Shown one piece after another: positions 11,171-20,978 of a stretch of DNA of 64,000 bases. The position numbers and the translations under genes are program-made. Source of the stretch: Pseudocercospora fijiensis CIRAD86 (taxonomy: Eukaryota > Ascomycota > Dothideomycetes > Mycosphaerellales > Mycosphaerellaceae); NCBI RefSeq assembly GCF_000340215.1, contig NW_006921535.1, forward strand, positions 1,058,483-1,122,482, in the 5' to 3' direction. A model generated the notes under the pieces. That model did no database searches and had not been told where the DNA came from. It worked only from the letters and a program-made list of their open reading frames with translations. Each line of letters starts with the position of its first letter. The first letter of the stretch is position 1.

Positions 11171-13213
11171 ACTTTGAGTTTGCTAGCGTACGGCTAAGCC
11201 GTACGGACCTTGCCGTCTGTATTAAGCGAAGCTTATCTATTAGGCTTAGCTAGACCCTAAGGGGCTAATATAATGTAATCTTAGCGGTTTAGGTAGGCGC
11301 GATAGCAAGCTCGAATACTAATATCTACGACTAATTCTATACTTAACTAACAATAACAACCTTAGCAACCTTAGCAACCTCGCTATCGATTAGACGGTAT
11401 AGCACCCTATCGATCCGATCCTTGAAATATATCTGCCGTATCGGGCACTACGATTTTAGCCCGAGAAAGCACTCTTCTAAGTAGACATACGGTTTTCTAC
11501 TAAACTTAAAGTAGCGACGAGAACCTAGCGCTATTCGCCTTCCTTTCCGCTCTATGCCCTTCTAGACTCGATTAACACTATTAGATATACGCTCCTAATA
11601 GACTCCGGCCCTTTTAACGATCTCCTTAGTATAGCGAAGGCTCTTTGTCGTCTTCCTTATAACCCTTCGATATAGCAACTATAAGCCCTCCTTTTCCGCC
11701 TCTCTAATATACTGCTTGAAGTCCTTCTATACTACTTCTTCGATAAAGGATAGTATACCGGCTTGTTAGAAGTATAGCTAAGCAGGAGTAATATAACGGT
11801 CGGTTTAGTTAAGAGTTGGATAAGTCGCTAGTACGTCCTTTAGCAATAACTATAGGTAATAGCTTTATAGTGCTAAGAAGGCTTTAGTTAACTAGTCGGA
11901 AGTCTATACTAGCGGTAGTAAGAGGTCTTCCTCTTAAGAAGATATAGACTTAGCAACCTATCCAAATTAGCGACCTCGTATACCTATATTCCACTTACTT
12001 ACCTCTCGATAGAAGTGCCCTATTTTAGGTATATTATTATCTATAGAAATAGGAGGAAACAGTGTAAATTTAATACCTACTATAGGTGTAACATACACCC
12101 TAGTATTGCCTAGAAACAGCCGACTGATTGCTAATTATAATCACTAGTCACTCACTCAATAATCATAATCGTAGTCACATGTGATTACAGTGACTAGTGA
12201 TTATTAGTAGTCAATAATCAACAAGTATAGTTGATGTTGACATACCCGTCTCTGTTAACGCAGCAATATTCTCGCCATCGCTTCCCACAGTCCCCATTCT
12301 CAGCATAGTCGGCCTGCTGAGCGACTCTGGTGCGGTCTCATACTTCATTACCATCAGCTGTGTGCTGGCAAGACGACTGCATGGCCGACCGCTGCTGTTG
12401 GGCCGCTGGTCTTTGGGGCTGTTGTATACTAATTCATCTATGACAGGAGAGAGTATACAAGGCCGGTCGAGCACATTCATCGCAATTGTTGATAAGCAGA
12501 GTGAAGGCGCATGGAGAGCTTGATCAGAAGCTATGGGGTGCAAGGCGAAGTGGAGACCCACAGCTACAGCTTCATCAGGCAGTTGGAGCACTTCCCATCT
12601 TTCACTATTCTCCAGAGCATACATATACCTGCGACGCTCACATCCGTGATAGAAACGACAATCAAGATGGCTACGACCACCCCTCCATTCATCCTCACCC
12701 GCGCCACACCCCAAGACATCCCCGAGATATGCAGCCTGATGTACGACAGCTTCCCTCCCCACATCCGACTCCTATTCATGGGCTGCGAATCTCTCGACGA
12801 TCTACCAAAATACCAAGAACAATGCATCCATCGAATGCACACCGATAAATCCGACATCTGGATTCAAGTTCGAGACCGAGCGACTGGCAAAGTGATTGCG
12901 GCCGCGAATTGGAAAGTCTATGTCAATGGCGAGCCCGAAGATCTCGGAGAGGAAATCCCGGATTGGGTTTCTGAGGGGCAGAAATGGCGGAGTGAGGAGG
13001 CGAAGAGGATTATGGGGGAGAGGAGGAAGACGGCGAATCCGGGGCCTTTTGTTCGTAGGTTTTTTTCTTCGACCATTCAAAAGATTTCCCTGTTTACTTT
13101 TGATATTTTGCTCATACATATCACTTTCAGATCTTCATATTTGTTTCACCAGTTCGGAGTACCGAAGGCGCGGCGCAGGCTCGATGCTATTACAATGGGG
13201 CGTGGATGTTATA

Positions 13214-13402
13214 TATTGTAGATAAGCGGTAAACCGATAGAATTGCTTGCTTTTCGAACAAAGGACTCACTAGCTACTTATATACCCTAGCGCCAAGAAT
13301 CACAAGCTATTACTAAGCCGTAAGTGAATGACCTCGCAACTTCCTTCTCCTTCTCTTGCTTATAAATCCAACTAGACTCGTACATTCCCGAGTATTCTAA
13401 CA
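13214..13402 (-). repeat. Copia 3' LTR
   Basis: 189 bp, identical base for base by eye to 17760-17948. It follows the first copy of target duplication TTATA. It keeps many CA and TG dinucleotides, unlike the interior of the element. Confidence 0.95.
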
Positions 13403-13446
13403 CTCCCTCTACTTAGCTATTTAGCCGTAAACCAAATAGCTAAGTC

Positions 13447-16400
13447 CTAATGCTTCTTAATCGTTTTTATTGTCCCTAGGACTCTTTTTACGTTTTCTTC
13501 GAACTTCCCTTTTGTTAGGGGCTTAGTAAGGAAGTCCGCGAGTTGGTCCTTTGTCGGAATATACTTTATATCGACTAGCTTGTCCTCGACTAGTTCCCGT
13601 ACGTAATGTGCCGCTACGTCGATATGTTTCGTTCTAGAATGAAATTCCGGATTTCGTACTAAAGCGATAGCCGCCTTATTGTCCCCGTAGATAATCGTAG
13701 GTTCTTTATAGTCGTCTTCCGTAAGGTATCCGACTTGCTCGAGGAAATTTCGGATCCAAATAGCTTCTTTTGCGGCGTAGGATAGCGCTAAGTATTCGGC
13801 TTCCGTAGTACTAGTCGTTACGGACCTTTGTAGTTTAGTAGACTAAGATATAGGTCCTCCGGCTAGTAGGGATATATATCCCATCGTTGACTTCCTAGTT
13901 GAGTCCGCCGCGTAATCCGAATCGGTATAGATAACCGGTAGACGAGTAACTAGAGTACTCGTATTGTTTTCGTTCTTCGGGATAGGACTATACTTTATAT
14001 AGTAGTCCCGAGTGTTCCCTAGGTATCTAAGGCCGTAGATACCTCCGTCGTAGTGTCTCCTAGCCGGATTTACCGTAGATTAGCTTAGTCTCTGCGTTAG
14101 AAAAGATATATCCGGCCTCGTAGCTCGTACGGTCCAATTTAGTTTTCCGATAAGTCGTTAGTATCTCCGGACGTCTACTACCTCCTCGTCCTTTGTTATA
14201 GGTAGTAAATTCGTATATCCGTTTGCCGGAGTCGATACTCGGAAGGTTTCGTCTAGATCCAAGCCCTCTTCTCTAAGCGTATTTTCGATATAGTGCCTTT
14301 AATCTAGTAGTATAGATCCGTCGGCCTCTCTCTCGATTCGTACGCCTAGTATAAACTTAGCGGGACCTAGATCCTTCATTTCGAACCTCTGTATAAGCCC
14401 GTCCTTTAGCGGTTTAACCTCCGCCTCTGTCTTCGCTAGTATAATAAGATCGTCGACGTACAACGCGACTATTAGCGTATAGTCGCTATTAACGAAGACC
14501 GATTAATCCGCGGGTATAGCGTAGAGGTCGTATTCTTCAAAGAAGGCCGTAATAGTCTTATTCCAAACTCGTCCGGATTGTTTTAGTCCCGGTACTCCTT
14601 TTAGGAGTTTAAGTACTTTATTAGTTCCGGGAACATCTAGGCCTTCCGGGATAGCTAGGTAGACTTCCTCCGTTAGTTCTCCTAGTAGGTAGGCACTTAC
14701 TACGTCCATTTGGAATATAGCAAGTCCTTTACTAGCGGCGATAGCTAGGAGAAGGCGTAGGCTTTCGAGACGTATTACCGGAGAAAACGTCTCAAAGTAA
14801 TCGATTCCGTAGCGTTGCGTAAAGCCCTTTCCTACTAATCTCGCCTTAAATTTATCAATTTGTCCGTTCGGTAGTATTTTTACTTTAAAAACCTATTTCG
14901 GAGTAATAACGTTTATTTGCCCTTTTCCGTCCTTTAGCTTAGAATAGTCGACAATCTCGTAGGTATTGTTAGCCGTTAAGGACTCGATGTGTTCTTTAAT
15001 AGCGTCTTTCTACTGTCGGGAGTAAGGGCCGGTAATAGCCTCCGTATAGGTCTCGGGGGTAGGTATTTCGAAAGCCTTTCGATAGTCGACTTTTAGAGCT
15101 GCTAGCCCTATTTCGTCCCTTAGTCTCTTAGGTGCTTTAGGGACCCTCGTAGACCTTCGTAGTTCCCCTTCGTTTAAATCCGTAGTAGTAGAAGCCGTAG
15201 GAGTAGTAGACCTTTCGTCGTCGTTTTTATTTAAACCGTCTTCTTCGTCTTGCGGTTTCGTAGTATTATCTTCGGCTTCGGAGTCTCCCTCTACTTCCTC
15301 TACTTCTCGAGACTCTCCTTTATCTAGGATATCGATATCTCCGTCGTCGTTGTCCGTAATAGGCCGTAGGGTAGGTAGCTCTTCTCCGGATAGTAGGCTA
15401 CTTCCCTTAGTCGATTCGTCGAATTTAACGCTAGTATAGATCCCGATAGCGTCCGTCTTAGGATTATAGATCCTATACTGTTTCGTAGACTTCGTATATC
15501 CGACGAAGATTCCCGGGAATGCCGTCTTTTCTAGCTTATCTTTCCTTTTCTCTTTAGGAATAAACGGATAGGCTAGGCAGCCGAATACCCGTAAGTGTTC
15601 TCCGCTAGGCTTTCTTCCGGTATAGAGCTCCTCGGGAGTTATATCTTTTCCTTTAATAGGTAGCCTATTATGTAAATAGGTAACCGTATAGGCCGCTTCG
15701 CCCCAAAATCGTTTAGGTAATCCGGACCCTTCTAAAGCTGCCCGTACCTTAGTTATAATAGTACGGTTTTGTCTCTCTGCTACTCTGTTTTGTTCCGGAG
15801 TATAGGGCGTCGTTGTTTCGATTCGTAGTCCCGGATAGGCCTTAAGAGCTTTAATAAGCTCCGGAGCGTTGTCGATTCTTACGGCCTTTAGTTTCCTCCC
15901 GGTTTCGAGTTCGGCCTCGTTTTTCTAAGCCTTAAAGGCTTCGTATACGTCGCTTCTATAGCGAGTAAGACGGATATCTAACCGTCTCGTAGCGTCGTCC
16001 GTAATCGTTAGTATATACCTGTTTCCTCCTAAGGTACTGTACTTATACGGACCCCAAAAATCGATATATACCCTATCTAGGCAATAGTCTGCCTTTTCGG
16101 GTTCTTCTCGACTTTGTCGTCTATCGGACTTCGTAGTAATATAAGTCTCGCAAGACTTATTTAACGTCGAAAGCTCCGGGACTCCTAGTAGTACTTTATG
16201 TACGTTTCGTTGTTTTTCGTCTCCCGGATGTCCTAGGCGTCGGTGCCAAAGTAGCGTAGTACCTTTAGTCGTAGTAGTAGCTATTCTCGAAGTCCCGATA
16301 GACTCGGATTCCTTTAGAACGTAGGACCTTCCGACGCGTACTCCTTTTGCTAGTTCTTCGTTTCCTCTTCGAAGTATAGCCCCTTCTTTAGTAAATAGAG

Positions 16401-17496
16401 TCGTAATACCTCGTTCCGAGAGTTGGCTTATCGAAAGCAGGTTATAACCGATCTCCGGTACGTATATAACGTCCGGAATCGTAGTCGGAATTCCTTTAAA
16501 CCGGACAAGGATTGTACCGGATCCCGCGACCTTTATTGTTTTACCGTTCGCTAGAGTAACTTTTCCGGTTATTTCCTTATAGTCCGTAAAGTAGTTCTTG
16601 TCGTTAGACATATGTCTAGTGCATCCGGAGTCTAGGATCCAATCCCCTTTATTAGATAGTCGAGTCGTAGAATCGATAGCCGTCTAAGCCGCGATCTTAG
16701 ATTCCTCCTTATTTTCCTGGACTTTTCCGTTCTTTTGGTCCCATTTATATTTCCTACAGTCCCGTTTAAAGTGCCCGACCTTTTGGCAATAGTAACACGT
16801 CTTTCCTTTAGCTTTGTTAGGCGTATTAGTCGTATTGCCCTTCTTTCCGTTACCGGCCTTATCTTTCGCCGCTTCCTTAGTATATCGGGCTACTACTTCG
16901 TCGCCTTTAGAAGTAGTAATAGTATATTCAACGTCCCGTAGTCGCTGAACTAGTTCCTCGTAGGAAAGAGTAGATAAACCGGCCGCCTTTAAGGCGAATA
17001 CGGTAGACGAATACTCTTCTCCTAAGGACGAAATAAGGACTGCCTTCTTAGAGGCCTCCGAGGGAACTTCGTCTTTATCCGCGGCCTTAATTTCGGATTG
17101 GATTTGCGTAAGAGCTGAAGCCGTAGTATCGATATCCTTAAGTGCTTTAAAGGAATAGAAACGGGAGAGTAGCGTCGAAACCCGTTCCTTTGTCGATACC
17201 TCGCTTACTTCCTTTATCTTATCGATTACCTCCTTAGTCGTACGTAGTCCTAGGAGGTGTATACGCTTATCCCCGGCCGTAGACTTAATAAACGCAACCG
17301 CTTTTGCGTCTTCTTCTTTAGCCTCTCTTGCTTTAGCCGTATCTTAGCTTATAGATTCCGGTATACCGTACCTATACCTCCAAAGGCCTTGTCCGGATAG
17401 ATAGTCTTGAATTAGATCGATCCAGATAGTATAATTCTCGGTAGTAAGTTGCGGAATTCCCTTTACCGCGCCGATAGTCGTCTCGGTAGTAGACAT
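13447..17496 (-). pseudogene. Copia gag-pol polyprotein with nine nonsense codons
   Basis: From ATG at 17496 the minus strand reads one frame to about 13447. Seen in order: gag with intact zinc knuckle CYYCQKVGHFKRDC (about 16795-16750); protease with WILDSGCTRHM (about 16640-16610); GAG-pre-integrase LWHRRLGHPGDE (about 16240); integrase with YIDFWGPYK and PYTPEQNR; RT with DVVSAYLLGELTEEVYLAIP (about 14705) and YVDD; RNase H with SVTTSTTEAEYLAL and TKHIDVAAHYVRE. Stops lie near 17344, 16684, 15925, 15010, 14893, 14503, 14299, 14081 and 13843. All are TAA or TAG, at positions where the family has Gln or Trp. No frameshift was noticed. The final TAG at 13447 may itself be a former Gln codon. 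One integrase zinc cysteine is Tyr (CETY in place of CETC). Confidence 0.9.
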
Positions 17497-17748
17497 CTTT
17501 ATCGTTAGATTTCTCGACTCGTAACGGTCGTATCGTTGATATTTTTAGATCGTTTGATTCGTATTAATCGGTTCTTTTCGCCTATAGACCGGCGTCTATA
17601 GCGGAGCAATAACCGTTATCTTATTGTTGTTCGAAGTTGGTCGCTTTCTTCGATTTGCGGAGTGACGTCGGATAAGGTTTAACCTTGTATAAGCGGGTTG
17701 CCTGATCGGGTAATTTCTCGAACTTTCTTGTTTCTTCACTTGCGTTCC

Positions 17749-17759
17749 GGGCTCATAAC
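17749..17759 (-). other. Copia primer-binding site matching initiator tRNA-Met anticodon arm
   Basis: In element orientation GTTATGAGCCC starts at the first base after the 5' LTR. Its complement GGGCTCATAAC is the conserved anticodon stem-loop of eukaryotic initiator tRNA-Met (anticodon CAT). Use of a half tRNAiMet is known for Drosophila copia and yeast Ty5. Confidence 0.8.
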
Positions 17760-17948
17760 TATTGTAGATAAGCGGTAAACCGATAGAATTGCTTGCTTTT
17801 CGAACAAAGGACTCACTAGCTACTTATATACCCTAGCGCCAAGAATCACAAGCTATTACTAAGCCGTAAGTGAATGACCTCGCAACTTCCTTCTCCTTCT
17901 CTTGCTTATAAATCCAACTAGACTCGTACATTCCCGAGTATTCTAACA
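17760..17948 (-). repeat. Copia 5' LTR
   Basis: 189 bp, identical to 13214-13402. Its inner boundary at 17760 is fixed independently by the adjacent tRNA-like primer-binding site. Confidence 0.95.
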
Positions 17949-18273
17949 TTATAGATACTTTGTTCCTACCTGGTTGGATCGAGGCGTCCGTGGAAGGAAA
18001 CTTCTTATACAAGGGGTTTGGGTTTTATGATTATGAGAAGATTCAGGTGCTTGAGATGACGAGTGGGACGAATATGAGACGTGATGTGAGGAGTAGTGGT
18101 ATTGCAGGAGGTAGGCCGCTACCTTGAGTATCATGTCCGACGGCCCTCTGATCGTGTCCACCTTAAGCTGATCATCGCCTAAGCTTCTTCCTTATCTCAA
18201 GGGTCTTCGTCGCCTGAACCGACCTCCTCGTCTGAGAACTCCTCTGTCATCTGAATGGTGTTTTTCGTCTGTC

Positions 18274-18891
18274 TCATACGTGTCGGCCGAAGTGAGATAA
18301 AACAAAACCCAGTGGATAGCGGCCCAAAGCAAGCCAAAGCACACCATCCTTGGTTGAAGCCGGCCATTGGTCTTGGGTAGACACAGCCGCCATCATATTT
18401 TCGTGCGTGTCGAAATGGAAGAATTCCACACAGCGATCCCCATCGATCCCCGGCTCTGACAGGTATGGAAGGACAAAGCAAGCTTGACCCGTACGATATT
18501 GATACTTCCACCCTCGACACTCCGGAACCAAGTAATGATCCCCACGCACGTAGAACATCGCGTAGATGCGAAGCTGGGTCACATGGTCAAGGTCTTCCTC
18601 CCTTAACGCATCAAGAGCGCCAGAATACATTTCTCCCTCATCTCTGTCGATCTTGAATTTGGTGCTTCTCCAGTAGCGCTGATGCTCTGCCTTGTACATC
18701 TTGGCAGCCTCGCCGTGGATTTTACGACAGGTCACAAGCAAGTCCTTGGGTGGCGACTTTGCCTTGCAGAGACTGACCTCGCCAGCCTCATTTTGTTCGT
18801 CATCAGGCGCGAAGGTCAGTTCGTAGATGCGGTTGCGCAATTCCGCCGGAATCTTCTTGAGCAAGTAGCACGGCGGCGGTGGGTCAGCCAT
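18274..18891 (-). CDS. 2EXR/F-box-like protein (205 aa)
   Basis: Single-exon reading frame of 205 residues. Near the start it carries LLKKIPAELRNRIYELTF, the signature of fungal 2EXR/F-box-like proteins (LPxELRNxIYxL), and then LLVTCRKIHGEAAKMYKAEH, the usual second helix with conserved TCRxIxxEA. No biochemical role is established for the family; a protein-interaction adaptor role is only inferred. It is convergent with the broken acetyltransferase gene (stops 147 bp apart). The C-terminus is uncertain: in an overlapping frame an acidic tail (TEEFSDEEVGSGDEDP) ends at 18197, so an unrecognised intron near 18300 could give a longer product. Two related sequences follow within 3.5 kb. Confidence 0.75.
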   Translation of the reverse strand: MADPPPPCYLLKKIPAELRNRIYELTFAPDDEQNEAGEVSLCKAKSPPKDLLVTCRKIHGEAAKMYKAEHQRYWRSTKFKIDRDEGEMYSGALDALREEDLDHVTQLRIYAMFYVRGDHYLVPECRGWKYQYRTGQACFVLPYLSEPGIDGDRCVEFFHFDTHENMMAAVSTQDQWPASTKDGVLWLALGRYPLGFVLSHFGRHV

Positions 18892-19247
18892 TTTGAGGGT
18901 GACGCGCCTGTTGAAATGTTAGTGGCAATGTCAAGTAGTTGACATGCGTTGATCTTTTGCGTAGAATACCGATCGCGATTGCCTGCTGGTGCCAAAATGG
19001 TACCCGGTAGAGATTTCGATCTCGTGGCGGAGAGGTCGAGGTCGAAGAAGAAAAACTTTCAAAGTCGTGTTTCAAAAAGTAACTTCGATCCCACGCCGTT
19101 GCCAAGACCAGCACATGCATGCAGCAACAAAATTTCCCTTAAATCGAGGCAAGTACAAGTGCTTACACATCCATCCCCATCCACATCCTCGCTCCAACTC
19201 CACATACTTCTATCCCCCCTTCTAGTTCCATTTCCAATCCTTATCAC
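18892..19247. other. Intergenic region, no gene seen
   Basis: About 355 bp upstream of the 2EXR-like gene and downstream of the 93-aa gene. A pyrimidine-rich run lies around 19170-19230. Short open frames here on both strands have no recognisable motif. Confidence 0.4.
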
Positions 19248-19590
19248 TTACTTCCTACCAAAAAACGCATGAAACTCCGCCCCACCCAAATTCCCATACA
19301 CAGCCTGCGCCCGATCCGTCACATCATTATTCTTAAAATTCTGCTGCTCAGAATTCGCAGGAATATTTCCAGCATTTCCATACATAGCCACGGCCTCCTT
19401 TCCGGCTTTATTCCCTTCCCAAGATTGATTTCCTAGGCGTTTGGTGGGTTGGAGATTTGAGTCTTGAGAAGAAGAAGAAGAAGCTGCTGCTGCTGGTGGA
19501 AATCGATTAGACTAGGATGAGTTTGAATTGTTTTTGTTCGGATGAGAGCTTACCGTTCGTGTGATTCTCTTTTTTCTTGATGTCTTCCAT
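19248..19590 (-). CDS. Small conserved-looking hypothetical protein (93 aa, two exons)
   Basis: Exon 1 is 19590-19554 (MEDIKKKENHTN), a 61-nt intron 19553-19493 (GTAAGC...CACCAG) follows, and exon 2 is 19492-19248 ending TAA. The joined protein is hydrophilic, with a poly-Ala/Ser stretch and then NQSWEGNKAGKEAVAMYGNA and a second related block RAQAVYGNLGGAEFHAFFGR. The two xAVxYGNxG units suggest a short internal repeat. No signal peptide or membrane segment. I do not recognise the family. The clean splice sites and an open frame through low-bias codons make it likely real. Confidence 0.6.
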
Positions 19591-20137
19591 TGTGGAGATA
19601 TTTGAACCCCCAAGCGACTGCCCTTGGCCTTGGAATTTGTTGGTTCGAGAACTCATGTCTGTCTACTTGAAACGAAGGTGGCGAGTGAACAGATATTGAG
19701 GAATATTAAGGAGCTCCCTTTTAAAAATCCGTGTTTGTTGGAGAAAAGGGTCAAAGATTTTGAGAAAGCAATCTATTCTTCCTCCCATGATTCCGGACTC
19801 TTGTAGCTATTTCTACAAGCTACTAACAGCCATGGGCAAGAATGCTGCTAGATATTCTAAGCCTTCGACATGGGTAGCGGGCGACGGATGGAGTGTCGCT
19901 AATACTCACAGGTCGCCAGCGATGCCGGGAAAGGACGAATTGGATCCATGCTACATTCTGTCCAAGCCGTGCATGTTTTTGAATTCGTGGTGTGACCGAC
20001 GTCTTGGCTGCAGATATGGACGGGCAGCTGTTCAGCTTCGTCTCGCTCAGCTGATGTCGAGGGCAGCCGAACCTCAATCACAATCATCATCATCACGACC
20101 ACGATCCAACAGCGTATCAAACTCCCATTCAATACTC
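19591..20137. other. Intergenic region, no gene seen
   Basis: About 550 bp. Open frames on both strands here have no motif and unusual composition, so I leave them out. A perfect 7-bp hairpin CTTGTAG-ctattt-CTACAAG lies at about 19799-19818; its function is unknown. Confidence 0.4.
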
Positions 20138-20735
20138 CTAACAGCCCTCAAAGTCCTCCCTCCTCCACACAACCAAATCTTTAACATCTTCCAGCTTTCG
20201 ATACACAAGTTTGACCTCCTTCAAATTCTCCATTTCCGAAATCACAGCTCTTAACCCGTCAAGCAGATTAGATGAGTAACTCGCACGGAAATTTGTATAC
20301 ACATCCGTAAAGTTCCAAAGATCCCTCTCATCAAAAACCCAATCATCGCAGTCAGAAAGAATGCTAGGCCGTGCAAGGACGATATGAAGTTTCTGAAGAC
20401 GTGGCGGGATCGCGAGCTGTAGTTCTATCATCTCCTCGGGATCGTGGACAAGGATTGCAAGTTCCGGGAGCTTCAATAAGCGGTTTTGAAGTTCTTTCAG
20501 AGCTCTGGAAGGGAGGAGGAGCAGATTTTGAGAGTAGAAGATTGGGGTCGCTTCGTTGTAGATGGTATGGCATGTGGCGACTAGGTTTAGAGCAGATTGA
20601 GCGGGTGTCCAGTGCGCTTAGGAGTGCTTTCGCAGGCATAGGACGGCGAGTTCGGAATTTATCTTGACGGGTGAGACGGCTAGGGCAAGTTCGTAGATTT
20701 GGTTGCGGAGTTCTGGTGGTAAGGTGAAGAAGAGA
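20138..20735 (-). pseudogene. 2EXR/F-box-like protein, disrupted
   Basis: The minus strand reads FFTLPPELRNQIYELALAV (near 20735-20680), an in-frame TAA at 20618-20620, and then SALNLVATCHTIYNEATPIF and a Leu-rich C-terminal half ending at 20138. This is the same architecture as the intact neighbour at 20979-21749. No in-frame ATG precedes the LPPELR motif; a stop lies just upstream, while an ATG (20798) is in another frame. So either the start exon is lost or a frameshift has occurred. A non-standard intron could remove the TAA, but I see no good donor. The stop could be a CAA to TAA change. The C-terminal 112 residues remain open. Confidence 0.65.
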
Positions 20736-20978
20736 CATTGCTCTTATGTGGCTACAGGTGGCGACGTTTGGCTTGCTGAGAATGTCGACATTGGTCAAAG
20801 CTTCAAGGATAGGTATGGGCTGAAGTTGATGTTGAAAATTTTAAATTGAGAAGGTGTTTGAGTTGAGCTATCTAATGGCTGAGTTATGCCGCAGCCTTTA
20901 ACATACATGCAGAGGAACAGCCAAGACTTGCCCTCCGGTTTTCTCGTTCTATAAGCAGTAGCCTTTGTATTCTGCAAT

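Larger units (their letters stand above)
1464..12229 (-). mobile_element. hAT-type DNA transposon, split by gypsy copy 1
   Basis: Both sides carry the 8-bp direct repeat GTTGATGT (1456-1463 and 12230-12237), the duplication length of hAT elements. The ends form an imperfect inverted repeat: left TATAGAAGTTGATTACTGA, right end reversed TATACTTGTTGATTATTGA, followed on both sides by CACTAGT and CTGTAATCA blocks. Without the nested gypsy the element is about 3.7 kb. Its transposase is on the minus strand and full of TAA/TAG stops, so it is dead. In 11170-12229, the 5' side of the transposase, I recognise nothing firmly. The element sits between the divergent dehydratase and acetyltransferase genes. 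Confidence 0.85.
13214..17948 (-). mobile_element. Ty1/copia retrotransposon (4,735 bp) in the acetyltransferase gene
   Basis: Flanked by the 5-bp duplication TTATA (13209-13213 and 17949-17953). Two identical 189-bp LTRs. Minus orientation: gag with CCHC knuckle, integrase, RT, RNase H, the copia order. A purine-rich tract (reverse of 13403-13412, GTAGAGGGAG) abuts the 3' LTR and a tRNAiMet anticodon-arm match abuts the 5' LTR. The LTR reads TGTTAG...CAATA in element orientation; its terminal CA is TA in both LTRs. A TATA box (TTTATAAG, reverse of about 13359-13366) lies in the LTR. Base use differs from the host gene: TA-rich with CG retained. Confidence 0.95.
12667..18127 (+). pseudogene. 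GNAT-family N-acetyltransferase gene, split in exon 2 by a copia element
   Basis: Exon 1 is 12667-13054 (start MATTTPPFILTRATPQDIPE), then a 76-nt intron (13055-13130, GTAGGT...TTTCAG). Exon 2 is interrupted after 13213 and resumes at 17954, ending TGA at 18125-18127. Removing the copia and one copy of TTATA restores one frame of 214 residues. Motif A of GNAT proteins is clear: HLHICFTSSEYRRRGAG, the acetyl-CoA loop, then LLQWGVDV. After the insertion comes PGWIEASVEGNFLYKGFGFY, the usual GNAT motif B. Family role: transfer of acetyl from acetyl-CoA to a small molecule or protein; substrate unknown. Coding bases outside the insert are undamaged, so the loss is recent. Longer starts exist upstream (12511) but read through 5' UTR-like sequence. 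As it stands the gene can only make a truncated product. Confidence 0.9.

Noticed and set aside
12511..12666. Upstream in-frame start extending the acetyltransferase by 52 residues
   Set aside because: The extension has no family similarity; the GNAT fold starts right after the ATG at 12667.
12211..12762. 183-aa minus-strand frame over the hAT edge and the acetyltransferase start
   Set aside because: It crosses the transposon boundary and lies antisense to the real gene; no motif.
13209..13217. Copia LTR starting at TGTAGATAAG (13217)
   Set aside because: That boundary gives no target duplication; starting at 13214 gives a perfect TTATA duplication and puts the tRNA match directly against the other LTR.
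19823..20254. Overlapping frames on both strands at 19760-20254
   Set aside because: No motif, no splice support, mutually exclusive; treated as intergenic and the 3' end of the 2EXR-like pseudogene.
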